Source: Hysterium pulicare CBS 123377 (lineage: Eukaryota > Ascomycota > Dothideomycetes > Hysteriales > Hysteriaceae). Taken from it: a stretch of 64,000 bases of DNA. The notes under the pieces were generated by a model. The model was not told the DNA's origin and did not search any database. It saw only the letters and a list, made by a program, of their open reading frames with translations. Each line of letters begins with the position of its first letter. The first letter of the stretch is position 1. Where the stretch lies: positions 20,277 to 84,276 of the forward strand of contig AJFK01000355.1 of NCBI GenBank assembly GCA_000467715.1, given 5' to 3'. The translations under genes and the position numbers were made by a program. Shown here one piece after another: positions 38,169 to 46,608 of the stretch.

Positions 38169-38581
38169 TCTGACCGTGGGTCTCTTGGGGGGTCAACTTT
38201 GGTCGTGCTCAACAAACCGCTTGTGGATTAGGGCAAACGGGTATTATCATATGTTGTGTTCGGACGGTCTGTCTGCGTCTACCACTTTCTTTACTACCAG
38301 CCTACAAGGTCCAGCCAGACTCGGTACCAGTCGTTTGAGCAAATTGCCATCCTTGAGGTTGTTCCGAAAGTAGCATGTAAAATGACACCTCTCCAGGCTT
38401 GTACGGTTATGAAAGTCGGTTGTATGACGGATACTGACACCCATCGTGGTGTTCGTTGTTCAGTAATGATGAAAAGTATCCTGAAAGGGAGTGAATGAAA
38501 TGATTTATTTGGAAAGTATCAAAACAATGTTACGAACCTTAGAGCTTCAACACGGTCTACACAATGAATCCACAGAATACC

Positions 38582-38590
38582 TATATAAAG
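38582..38590 (+). promoter_or_regulatory. TATA-like box of copy B
   Basis: TATATAAAG lies 131 bp upstream of the copy B start. Similar TATA-like words precede copy C and both small Cys-rich genes. The 38169-38720 spacer otherwise holds no gene, only TCACTCCTC/GATCACT iterations near 38630-38680. Confidence 0.4.
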
Positions 38591-38720
38591 CCTACGCACT
38601 CCTCCATTTGTTCCTCAGATTACCCCTCTGATCACTCCTCTGATCACTTCTCAAATCATCAGTCCTCGGATCACTCCTCCCGGATTTCCCCCTCGAATAC
38701 ACAATTGTCACCTTGGAAAA

Positions 38721-39563
38721 ATGCCCTCCCTTAAGGTGGCTCTCCATAACCTCACAAGCGACAACTTCGAGGTCACAAAGGATTTCTCGCCCCCTGCAGC
38801 AGATGACAGATGCAGCTACTGCTGGCGGAATTGGGGAACGAAGTATGATGAAGATGACCCGAACGAAATACCCTGTCAACCTGTTGGCCTTCTCCCATGC
38901 AAACATCTTATAGGCGAAGAGTGCTTTGATAGCTTGTGCCTAAGTGGCAATGATCTCTGCCCGGTATGTAGGGTGCAGCTCACGAAGACGCCCAAAGTAG
39001 CATCTGGTAGGTTTAGCTTCGAGTCTATTCTGACGGCACTCTGCAACACCACACAATTTGAAATGATGGATGGTTTTGCGGAGGAATTTGACCAGATTTC
39101 GGATCTGGGTCCCTACCGCGATAAGCTCCAAGATGGGTCTATAACCGCTCGAGAGGCGGGGTGGATCTTCGCAAATCATGTCCTTCTATCCCTAGGCGTG
39201 CTCCTCGCAAGGTTCATCTTTGACATTCCGTTATTTCTATTCGATAGAACTCGGTTTTCTCTATCTCCAACTCCTGAGTCCGCTACTTTTTGCATGAAAC
39301 TCTATGTCCTTTTGGTACTTGGGGGCTTGTTAATGGAATCCTTTTCCGTTCGCCTTAGACATTCATCCCTCTGGAGAAACATGACTTTCTGTCTACGTCA
39401 AGTCGCAAGGTTGACTTTGTTGTCTACTCCTTATGCTGTTAAGGTCAGTCTGGTAACCAACTATATTTATTTTGTGCCTTACCTCTCCATAGTAGTATGT
39501 CTACTTTACGTTGCGGTAACAAAGAAGCAGAAGTTAGCCAAAGGGCTCAAGAAGAACGAGTAG
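38721..39563 (+). CDS. variant-RING multi-TM protein, copy B
   Basis: Single-exon gene, 280 residues, the closest relative of the dead first copy (PCQPVGLLPCKHLIG). Finger ligands are C31, C34, C60, H62, C68, C73, C80 and C83 with an extra C52. The spacing is the same as in copy A, and Gly65 again stands where a ligand is expected. The middle segment (ILTALCNTTQFEMM, LQDGSITAREAGWIFANH) is conserved. Four hydrophobic segments follow, ending in YLSIVVCLLYVAVT and a lysine-rich tail. No signal peptide is evident, so the finger should face the cytosol. Function unknown; ubiquitin-ligase activity is possible. Confidence 0.8.
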   Translation: MPSLKVALHNLTSDNFEVTKDFSPPAADDRCSYCWRNWGTKYDEDDPNEIPCQPVGLLPCKHLIGEECFDSLCLSGNDLCPVCRVQLTKTPKVASGRFSFESILTALCNTTQFEMMDGFAEEFDQISDLGPYRDKLQDGSITAREAGWIFANHVLLSLGVLLARFIFDIPLFLFDRTRFSLSPTPESATFCMKLYVLLVLGGLLMESFSVRLRHSSLWRNMTFCLRQVARLTLLSTPYAVKVSLVTNYIYFVPYLSIVVCLLYVAVTKKQKLAKGLKKNE

Positions 39564-39973
39564 ATCCAGCCTATTTTGTAGCAGAATATAATAATTACAA
39601 GAACGAAATTAAATCACATGACAAATTGTGGATTTTAGTAAGTGATTCCAAGTCCCTAAAAACCTCGCTCCTATCTCCGAATGCTAAACTTCTCTACGCT
39701 AATGTTAGTGCCGCTCATCCATTGAGAGTTATGATACTATTTTCAGCAGTATTGGAGCAGTGAGAATGTCATCACCAGGGAGCAAGTTCCACTCGCCCGA
39801 CCTACGTCTTTGTCAAACTCGTATCTTCACTCCACAAGCCTCGGTTCACGTCGACTCTGACTCAGGGCGTGTGACAGAATATGACTCAGTGAATCTATTC
39901 ATTTTCTAGAACAATTTCCATGATGACGATGAATCATGTCCCGGGTGAGTTGAACGGGAACCACTCGGTAGCA

Positions 39974-39980
39974 TATAAAA
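39974..39980 (+). promoter_or_regulatory. TATA-like box of copy C
   Basis: TATAAAA lies 97 bp upstream of the copy C start, in a 513-bp spacer (39564-40076) that holds no other gene. Confidence 0.4.
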
Positions 39981-40076
39981 GCATTATACCTTCTCTCCTA
40001 TTGTTCTCTCTCAACCAATCCCGATTACCTCCCCGCGAAAGCATCCCCCATCGTTCTCTACGACTGGACTCCAAAC

Positions 40077-40979
40077 ATGGCCTTTCCACAAGGTGCACTC
40101 AATGCTATTACGGTTGCCGTAACTGACGATATTCCCCCACCACCAGCGTATTCTTATTGCTACCTCTGTGCTCGCGAATACGGTATGAAGCTAGGCAGCA
40201 TCGACCCATATGAAGTCTGCTATCCCGTTGGCCTTCTTCCATGTGGGCATCACTTAGGGACGGAATGTTACGAGCAACTCCATATGGCAGGCGTAACCCA
40301 CTGTCCGTTTTGCCAGATTCCACTACTCCAAACCCCGCAAGTCAGCAACTCGCTCTTTTTTTCCATCCTCACAAAAGTTTGCGAAACGCGGTGGTTTCAA
40401 TGCGTCGATACATGGGTCTGTCAGTGGACCGCCGGCCCCTTCAGGCTCGCAAATGGCACTGCTAATCGAAGAAAGGTCACACTCGGTGGCAGCATAACAT
40501 TCAAGGAAGCTGTCCCGGTGTGGGTCAATACCTTGTCACTACTTTCGCAAATGGCCATCACTTTCTTCTTGATCACTTTGGTGGTTGAATTCGCCGCCTT
40601 GGCATGCACGCTCTTTATGGCTATATCAATTATCATGGCCACGAAAGCGTTTCCGCAGATCCATGATACAGCAAACCCGATAGTGGCTCAGCTCCTCGGA
40701 TCAACTTTAGTTGTGTGGATGCTGTTTCTAACCTTTTGTGTAACTAGGCGGACGCTGAAGGTATTATACGTTGCAGCTGGACGGAAGTGGACAATGATAA
40801 CATGCTTCGAGCTTGGATTGGTCATGTGGTTACCGTTGGGCTGGCAACCTCTCTTTGCATTATGGATCGTGATGGTAGCCAACCTTGCTGCCTATGGTTT
40901 GGTAGTAGCTGCACTCCTAGCATTCGCGATGTTGAAGAAGAGGCATTGGAAAAAGGTCATCCAGAAGCAGAGGGGGTAA
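40077..40979 (+). CDS. variant-RING multi-TM protein, copy C
   Basis: Single-exon gene, 300 residues. Finger ligands are C28, C31, C56, H58, C64, H69, C76 and C79, plus C48. His69 replaces the cysteine used by the other copies at the same position, a ligand-preserving change that supports a real zinc site. Gly61 stands at the canonical fifth-ligand place. The middle segment is ILTKVCETRWFQCVD and GSITFKEAVPVWVN. At least four membrane helices follow, one of them long (about 165-205), and a basic tail ends the protein. The leader differs from copies A and B (AFPQGALNAITVAV), so it is more diverged. Confidence 0.8.
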   Translation: MAFPQGALNAITVAVTDDIPPPPAYSYCYLCAREYGMKLGSIDPYEVCYPVGLLPCGHHLGTECYEQLHMAGVTHCPFCQIPLLQTPQVSNSLFFSILTKVCETRWFQCVDTWVCQWTAGPFRLANGTANRRKVTLGGSITFKEAVPVWVNTLSLLSQMAITFFLITLVVEFAALACTLFMAISIIMATKAFPQIHDTANPIVAQLLGSTLVVWMLFLTFCVTRRTLKVLYVAAGRKWTMITCFELGLVMWLPLGWQPLFALWIVMVANLAAYGLVVAALLAFAMLKKRHWKKVIQKQRG

Positions 40980-41683
40980 GGGCTTTTGGGACTGACTGCG
41001 GAAGAAGCAGGCGTAGAGAAGCCCGTCACTGTTCCAACGCCAAGGACGTCCGATGGGCTGTAAGTCCGATCTAGCATAAATACCTTCCCACGTGATCTTA
41101 CTTGTAGCATCAGAATCCCATCTGTTTTGTTTTATTATCCCCATTATCTTGGTTCCAACCATGCGCATTTATCAGTCTATCGGAATGCGGCCACTTTCTT
41201 TGGATGAATCCGCCCTTTCGAGAAGACAACATTGTGAACGACTGAACCCACCACGACGGAACCCACCGTTATTAATTCCGGCATATAAAGCATGCACAAC
41301 AATATGAACAATGAATTGCACTACTCCAACTCACATACCTGATAATCAAACGGTTTGTTTCCCGTTATTCTTTCAGTGAACACTAGTTGTGGAAACTTTC
41401 GACTGTGAAGAAAAGTTTGTTTAGTGACTTCACAGCTCATAGGCTGACTCTCAGTCGTACTTGGTGTATAAACTGCGTGTGAATGACAGCCCTGCCTTTC
41501 CATTTAGCAAACTAAAGTGATATACCTTTATGTGCAATGTCCATATTAAGATTTACGCAGTCCACCTCTGCTCTACCCAACCCAGACATCCACGACAACC
41601 CCTTATCAACTCTGTAAGTTACCATCCATTTCCTGAAGATCTATTAGTAACATGGCAGAAATAACCTCCGATACTGGACCGCG
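40980..41683. other. spacer between copies C and D
   Basis: A 700-bp spacer. TATAAAG occurs at 41284-41290, rather far (394 bp) from the copy D start, so copy D may have an unseen upstream exon or a long leader. A 60-codon minus-strand frame shows nothing recognisable. Confidence 0.4.
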
Positions 41684-42379
41684 ATGGCTCCGAACGAAAC
41701 CACGAACTGGAAGTCCGACACAGGACTTTCCTTTCGTGCCAGCTTCCTCCGCGCGCTCCGACACCCGATGAACGCGTGTGATATAACCCAGACCACATTC
41801 GTCGATGACACCTGCTTTATCTGCAAACGTAGGTTTGGTTTCGTTGAAGAATTGGGCGAGGTGCCGGAGCATGCCTTTCGGGTACCAGGATGCGGCCATA
41901 TTGTCGGCGTTCACTGCCTCCTGTCTCATGTTGACCCATCGCCGGAAATGGTCGATCGCGGGGTTGTACCAATGAACACTTGTCCTTATTGCTCAACAAA
42001 CCTGTTTGATTGGCGTGTGGGTCCTGTGGAAGATCAAGTCCAAGATCAGGTAGAGGAGCAACTCCAGGGAGAGGTTGAGGAGCATGTTGCAACGGAAGTT
42101 CGTAAAGCTCCTAAAGTGCGTATTCTCCTCTCCCGAGATCTTCAGGCAAAGATTAGACAAGAGGCTGAGCGACAATTTGGCGTTGAACTACCCCCTGACC
42201 AATATGTTGGAGTGACGGTCCAGTTCCGTGCGCCCCCTGGATGGGCCATTGATGAGGATGGAAATTGGCGGTCAACTGAGAGGCCGCCCGGATATCTTGT
42301 TCGAAACGCAATCCCGCTGGGAGTCATCTTGTTTATGTGTGTCTTCAGAGTAGTGGCATACTACTTCAGATATCAGTAA
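41684..42379 (+). CDS. RING-like single-TM protein, divergent family member D
   Basis: Predicted 231 residues. The finger keeps C44, C47, C70, H72 and C78 with the same CxH-x5-C step and the Gly (GCGHIVGVHC). It then has H82 and a final C100-x2-C103 after a longer insert. The middle is unlike copies A-C: a repetitive acidic coiled stretch (EDQVQDQVEEQLQGEVEEHV), then a region with PPGWAIDEDGNWRSTERPPG. There is one C-terminal membrane helix (about 205-228). The shared finger geometry and position suggest common origin with the array and a changed C-terminal half. The start is taken at MAPNETTN; an upstream ATG in another frame gives only a short peptide. Confidence 0.7.
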   Translation: MAPNETTNWKSDTGLSFRASFLRALRHPMNACDITQTTFVDDTCFICKRRFGFVEELGEVPEHAFRVPGCGHIVGVHCLLSHVDPSPEMVDRGVVPMNTCPYCSTNLFDWRVGPVEDQVQDQVEEQLQGEVEEHVATEVRKAPKVRILLSRDLQAKIRQEAERQFGVELPPDQYVGVTVQFRAPPGWAIDEDGNWRSTERPPGYLVRNAIPLGVILFMCVFRVVAYYFRYQ

Positions 42380-42608
42380 GGCCTAAGGAGAGAGTTATGA
42401 ATGAGTCCAAGTCTGGGCTATGGTGTTCTCGAAGTTTATGTGAGAATCTGACTTGTCATCAAGTCCTTGATTGGGGATAGCAGAATTTATCAAAATTTTC
42501 ATATGGGTAGAAGGCATAAAAGTTGGCTTGGCATGGTTCGAGAGCAGACTTGGATTTTGCCAGTGGTTTTTGTGAGCGTGCCGCCATATCATTCATACAA
42601 TTGTCCCA

Positions 42609-43750
42609 TCACTTCGTTCCCTCCTTGACAATGCGATCAAGCATTGCATGCCTCTTCGCAGCATGAGCAAAGTCTGTGGTGGCGTCTTTCGTGCATTCTC
42701 TGAAGGCCTTGTAGTGTCTCCTAGGGTTCGCGAACACCAAGTTATTCCCATACATACTCCACTCACCCGTCGTATCCCAGTTGACGTCAATCATATCGGT
42801 CTTTCCGTTCTTGGCCAGTCTGATCTCGGCTGATAGGTCTCGAAGGAATTGGCCCTGCGTCTGTGTAAATTCAATCACGCCTTTAGTCCCTGTGATCAGC
42901 CAGCGGAATATTTTACCATCCGAATCGCTGTTCCCAAGTACGGAAATGCAGGGAAGCAGTGGCTCCACCCGCCAGCTTTCCCTGAACCAAGATCTGATCC
43001 AGAGCGGTACGTTCGACGACCTTGTATGAAACAGACTCGGGATCTTGTCGTACTTCCCCGAGCTGTGAGATAGGGATATGGTAAAGCTTGACGTGCTTGT
43101 CATTTGTAGCCAAGAGAGGATTAAAAAACTCAAACTCGCCGAGCGTGACACAAAAGGCGTCCAAGAAGTGTGCAAAGTGAGTATGCAGCGAGCTTTGACC
43201 GCTCTCCAATATACAAGTAGAACTCCGCTCGCTTTGACCAAACATCCAGCGCTGGTCCGAGGCTTCCCAACACATCAGTACTGGTCACCGTGTCGATCTC
43301 ACCGGAAGTAAGTAGTTCGCGAAGTTTAGTGCTGACAGGTGCAACACGGCTCTCTATGTCGACCATTGTTTGAACATCCTTTTCGGCGGCAATCGTTGCT
43401 AACTCGTTTGCCTCGTCATAATTTGCTGCAAGCGGCCATTCGCTGAAGACTATCTTTACTTGTTGAAGAGCTGTCTTGGCTATTTGGTAATAGTACTTCA
43501 CCTCAACACATATGACTACCAGGTCGATGGCTGAGTCTTTTGCGAGGGAATCGGCATCAGCGAAGGCCTTCGTTGCCGGAGGAAGATCAAACTTTTTGAT
43601 TGCTTCTTGCGAAGAAGATAAAGTAGAGTTGAGAACAGCCACGATTTCGTAATCAGGACTGTGCTGGAGGTATGGAAGGTGTGCCATCTTAGCCCAGCCG
43701 GAGTTGGACTTGGGGGAGAGGCCCACAAAGGCAACACGGGTGGGTGCCAT
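42609..43750 (-). pseudogene. broken Gfo/Idh/MocA-type oxidoreductase
   Basis: Reads as a Gal80-like NAD(P)-dependent oxidoreductase. The N-terminal Rossmann part is MAPTRVAFVGLSPKSNSGWA, LVVICVEVKYYYQIAKTAL, VFSEWPLAANYDEA. The frame is lost near 43205, after DVWSKRAEFYLY. It is recovered one base over as SGQSSLHTHFAHFLDAFC…ASLHFR, and lost again near 42945, where GNSDSDGKIFRWLITGTKGV continues to the stop. Three frames with family sequence in the right order mean two indels, so no full-length enzyme is expected. There is no splice pair that would repair both breaks. It is convergent with the RING array. Confidence 0.75.
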
Positions 43751-44666
43751 TGCAGACTAGGTATTTAACGGATGATAGTTGGGAATGTATTTCAGGAAAA
43801 GTGGCGTACAAATGTGTGTTGACAGCTCAGTTAAATGATATTTTAGGCTTCAAGCGTAATGTCCAGGTACGGGGTGATGGTCAGCGCGACTGAATGAGAA
43901 ATCATCTTGAGCCGATGATTCGCCCGCTTTAAGCTCTTGGTGAGATCCGCCTACTAACTTGGGACTCCTGAAGGATATGAAATACTGAATGACGTCGGAA
44001 ACTCTCCATCCGGGCATCCGAAGCGACCAATTTTTCGGTGAGACAAGATATTAATTCCGCGAAGCTGTGACATTAGAAGGAGGTACAATAGGACGGCAAG
44101 TAAATAAAAGAGTACCGAGGTTTGTTTGAACGCAGTTTCGTAGAAGTTGATTCTGAGTTATGATGGCGATCGAAGCGAGGACGAAAAAAGCTTGGGAGTG
44201 AGCTGCACGTGGTCGAGAGGCACGTGATGCTTTGAAAAGTTACCATCAACTCACAATTCACAGAGTTGAGCTCATGTTCGGCTGACCAATAAGGTATAAA
44301 GTTACGTAGAGAGTGCAACAAGGTGCAGAACTCAAATATTGCACATCAAGTGACTATACAAGTCTCCTAATATGCACGTTTCCAGTACTCCTAGCCGTAG
44401 TTCACGCTATAAATCTACTTCCCTACGCAGTTGACAGACCCCCAGAGCCATCTCCCGCAATCTAGGAAGCCATTCACGTACATCAAAAGATCCAGTCCAA
44501 TCCCAGGTTCCGCCTTCACGCCTTTTCCAATGCCCGAATACATAAACCCTCCCCCAGCCTCAGAAACCATGACAGAAACATCAACCACGCTCGGCATCAA
44601 GAACATCAACTACACAGCAAGTTTTACAAACACACGACATCAAGCAAGCTCACACTTCTCTTCAAC
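43751..44666. other. intergenic with TATA-like box
   Basis: No gene is supported. TATAAAT at 44408-44414 precedes the first small Cys-rich gene by about 250 bp. A plus-strand frame of 83 codons (44431-44682) overlaps that gene's start in another frame and has no recognisable domain. Confidence 0.4.
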
Positions 44667-44792
44667 ATGCCAGGCACCATAGTTTATCGATTTTGTTGCC
44701 AATGCAACGCTCGCACCAGCGACCTCCGCTCGACTTACTGTAGGACATGCAACCACACTGTCTGCGACAATTGCGGTCCACCGAAGCAGTAA
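44667..44792 (+). CDS. 41-residue double-CxxC zinc-ribbon-like microprotein
   Basis: A small open frame of 41 codons. Cysteines C10, C13, C25, C28, C33, C36 and H30 follow the layout C-x2-C-x11-C-x2-C-x-H-x2-C-x2-C. The gene 750 bp downstream repeats this layout exactly. The shared text includes R[FW]CC[QK]C…RT. Such short Cys-rich proteins are frequent in Leotiomycetes and probably bind zinc. There is no signal peptide, so it should be cytosolic or nuclear. Function unknown. Its reality rests on the paralog match, not on length. C11 beside C10 is also shared. Confidence 0.65.
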   Translation: MPGTIVYRFCCQCNARTSDLRSTYCRTCNHTVCDNCGPPKQ

Positions 44793-45542
44793 AGGCGAGG
44801 CGGCAGTTCTCAATATCGAGGGTTTTGAAGAACTTGGGCCCTTGACACCGGCGCGTGTTGGGAATAGGTATTTTGACTTTAAGGCGTTCGGGAGTTAGGT
44901 TTGCTGAGGATGGAAATCTTCACAGGGACTAGGCAGATCCTTAGATCAGGCATTTTGGGGTAGGTCTTCGGCACCGGGATGTGTCGAAGGTCTCAGGTGG
45001 CTTTTATTATGGCGTTTAGGAGTTGGTATTGAGATCATGGTATCTATGAATACCTCCATAGTTTGTGGTAGGTCCTCAGCACCGGCGTATGTGGAAACCG
45101 TGGGAGATGTTCGAGGGCGTTTAAGTAGTTGGCATAACTAGGTCTGTCTCTGTAAGCATGTATACAGATCCCTGATCTAGGACAATGAGATTTATGCTTT
45201 TAAAAATGGTCCCCGGTGGGAGTTTTATATCAGAAGCACGCACCCCTTCCATCAGCACGCTCAACGGAAACGCTGTTTAGGCCGTAATACTAGATGACCT
45301 GTAAGTTAGCTGGGACCACTGACAGAAAACCAACTCATCATTGTGATGTGTCAATTGCTCACCTTATGCACCAAGTAAGCCGTACCACCCTACAAACGAC
45401 ACACTTCCAGCGCATCCACCTCTCAGTAGTCCAGCTCCCTATGCTATAAAGGCCACCATGCTCTCCGATTTCTTTCACAAAGCACCATTGTTTAAGACCA
45501 AATTCCCGATATCGAAAGGACTTTTCCAAAGCCTACTTCAAG
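44793..45542. other. spacer between the two microprotein genes
   Basis: No gene is supported. TATAAA at 45445-45450 lies 93 bp before the second small gene. An ATG at 45458 opens a 30-codon frame whose stop overlaps the start of that gene. It lies so close to the TATA-like word that it may be outside the transcript. Confidence 0.4.
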
Positions 45543-45710
45543 ATGTCTAACCCTCCAAATCCTCCTCAAAACCCGCCTCCTCAAAACCCGCCTCCCCAGT
45601 TTCCACTAACGCGCTGGTGTTGCAAATGCGGTGAAAGAACTCCTTGGTTGAACTATCCCTTTTGCCCAAGGTGCGGGCATCAGGCTTGTAACTATTGTAG
45701 GGTCGCATGA
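45543..45710 (+). CDS. 55-residue Pro-rich double-CxxC microprotein
   Basis: Fifty-five codons. A leader of QNPPP repeats (residues 4-22) precedes the same Cys/His layout as the gene upstream: C26, C29, C41, C44, H46, C49 and C52, with identical spacing (x2, x11, x2, x-H-x2, x2) and the extra adjacent C27. The two genes are therefore tandem paralogs that differ mainly in the N-terminal leader. A zinc-binding, protein-interaction role is likely but unproven. Start chosen at the only ATG in frame ahead of the motif. Confidence 0.65.
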   Translation: MSNPPNPPQNPPPQNPPPQFPLTRWCCKCGERTPWLNYPFCPRCGHQACNYCRVA

Positions 45711-46008
45711 TTCTTGGTGACGTAGAAGGACATGTTTTGGTGTTAAGAGATTTGAGCAGACTGGACTAGGGTGAAGCTTTGGTGGGTTGGAAATATGAGA
45801 ATGATCGCTGAGGGTGCGTAAGCTTCGGGTAGCATAGACATAGACATTATCGACTGGGAATTATCATTGATGTCCACAGAGGACTTCTGTTGCCTGTACG
45901 AAATGTAAGAAGAATCTGAGTATGTGACATCGCCCAATAGTCTAAGGTGCGCGGTCCAATACGATATGTTCGCACCTTCTTTCGCCCAATCCTCACCTTC
46001 TCTGTTCC

Positions 46009-46608
46009 TCACATACTCGCCGCCCAGACAACCTCCTTCTCAACCCCATGCTCCGCCGCATCCGTCTGCCCAACCACCCTCACCTGTATCTCCGGCTTCT
46101 TCGCAATCGTCTGCAACACGACACAGTATCTCTCCGTCAACTTCCCCAAACTCTCCACTTGTTGCTCCGTCACCTCCCCCGCAAACTCAATATCAAATCC
46201 TAACCTGATGTTTGTGATTCCCACAGGTGCAGTCTTATCCACTCCCAAAGTCCCTCTAAAATCCATGTCACCCTCTGCGCTCACACTCCCGCTCTTGATC
46301 TCGATCCCTAGTGCCGTAGCAACAGCTTTGAGCGTCACTCCCGCACAGGCAACGAGCGCATCGAGGAGCATGTCCCCGCTGCATAGTTCGCCTGATATGG
46401 AGGCATCTGGGCCACCGGCTTTGGGATGCAGACCGGCGACTTTGGAGGAAGCGGATTTTATGGCCGCGGAGTTGGAAAGCTTGCAGGTTATGGAGGTGGA
46501 ATCGAGGGAGCCGGAGGATTTGAGGGTTACGTGCGCGGAGGAAGGATCGCTGCGGTATTGAGTCTTCAGTGGAGCTTGCAGCTCGCGGAGGGAGGAGGCG
46601 GCGGACAT
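46009..46608 (-). CDS. OsmC-family protein
   Basis: Single-exon gene, 199 residues from MSAASSLRELQAPLK (start at 46608; an upstream in-frame extension to 46656 is less typical). OsmC/Ohr-like proteins reduce organic hydroperoxides through two cysteines. Candidates are the Cys in SGELCSGDMLLDAL and the Cys in VACAGVTLKAV. The C-terminal half (ITNIRLGFDIEFAGEVTEQQ, YCVVLQTI) fits the alpha/beta OsmC fold. No targeting signal is clear. Intact and probably functional. Confidence 0.88.
   Translation of the reverse strand: MSAASSLRELQAPLKTQYRSDPSSAHVTLKSSGSLDSTSITCKLSNSAAIKSASSKVAGLHPKAGGPDASISGELCSGDMLLDALVACAGVTLKAVATALGIEIKSGSVSAEGDMDFRGTLGVDKTAPVGITNIRLGFDIEFAGEVTEQQVESLGKLTERYCVVLQTIAKKPEIQVRVVGQTDAAEHGVEKEVVWAASM

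Noticed and set aside
33809-43750. Sequencing error as the cause of all frame breaks
   Set aside because: Long genes in the same window (SMC3, 1645-residue gene, CRH, MFS at 7488-9197) are free of breaks, and several breaks are substitutions to stop codons. Single-base indels at individual loci still deserve a read-level check.
45458-45550. 30-codon upstream frame overlapping the start of the 55-residue gene
   Set aside because: It begins only about 8 bp past the TATA-like word and so probably lies outside the transcript.
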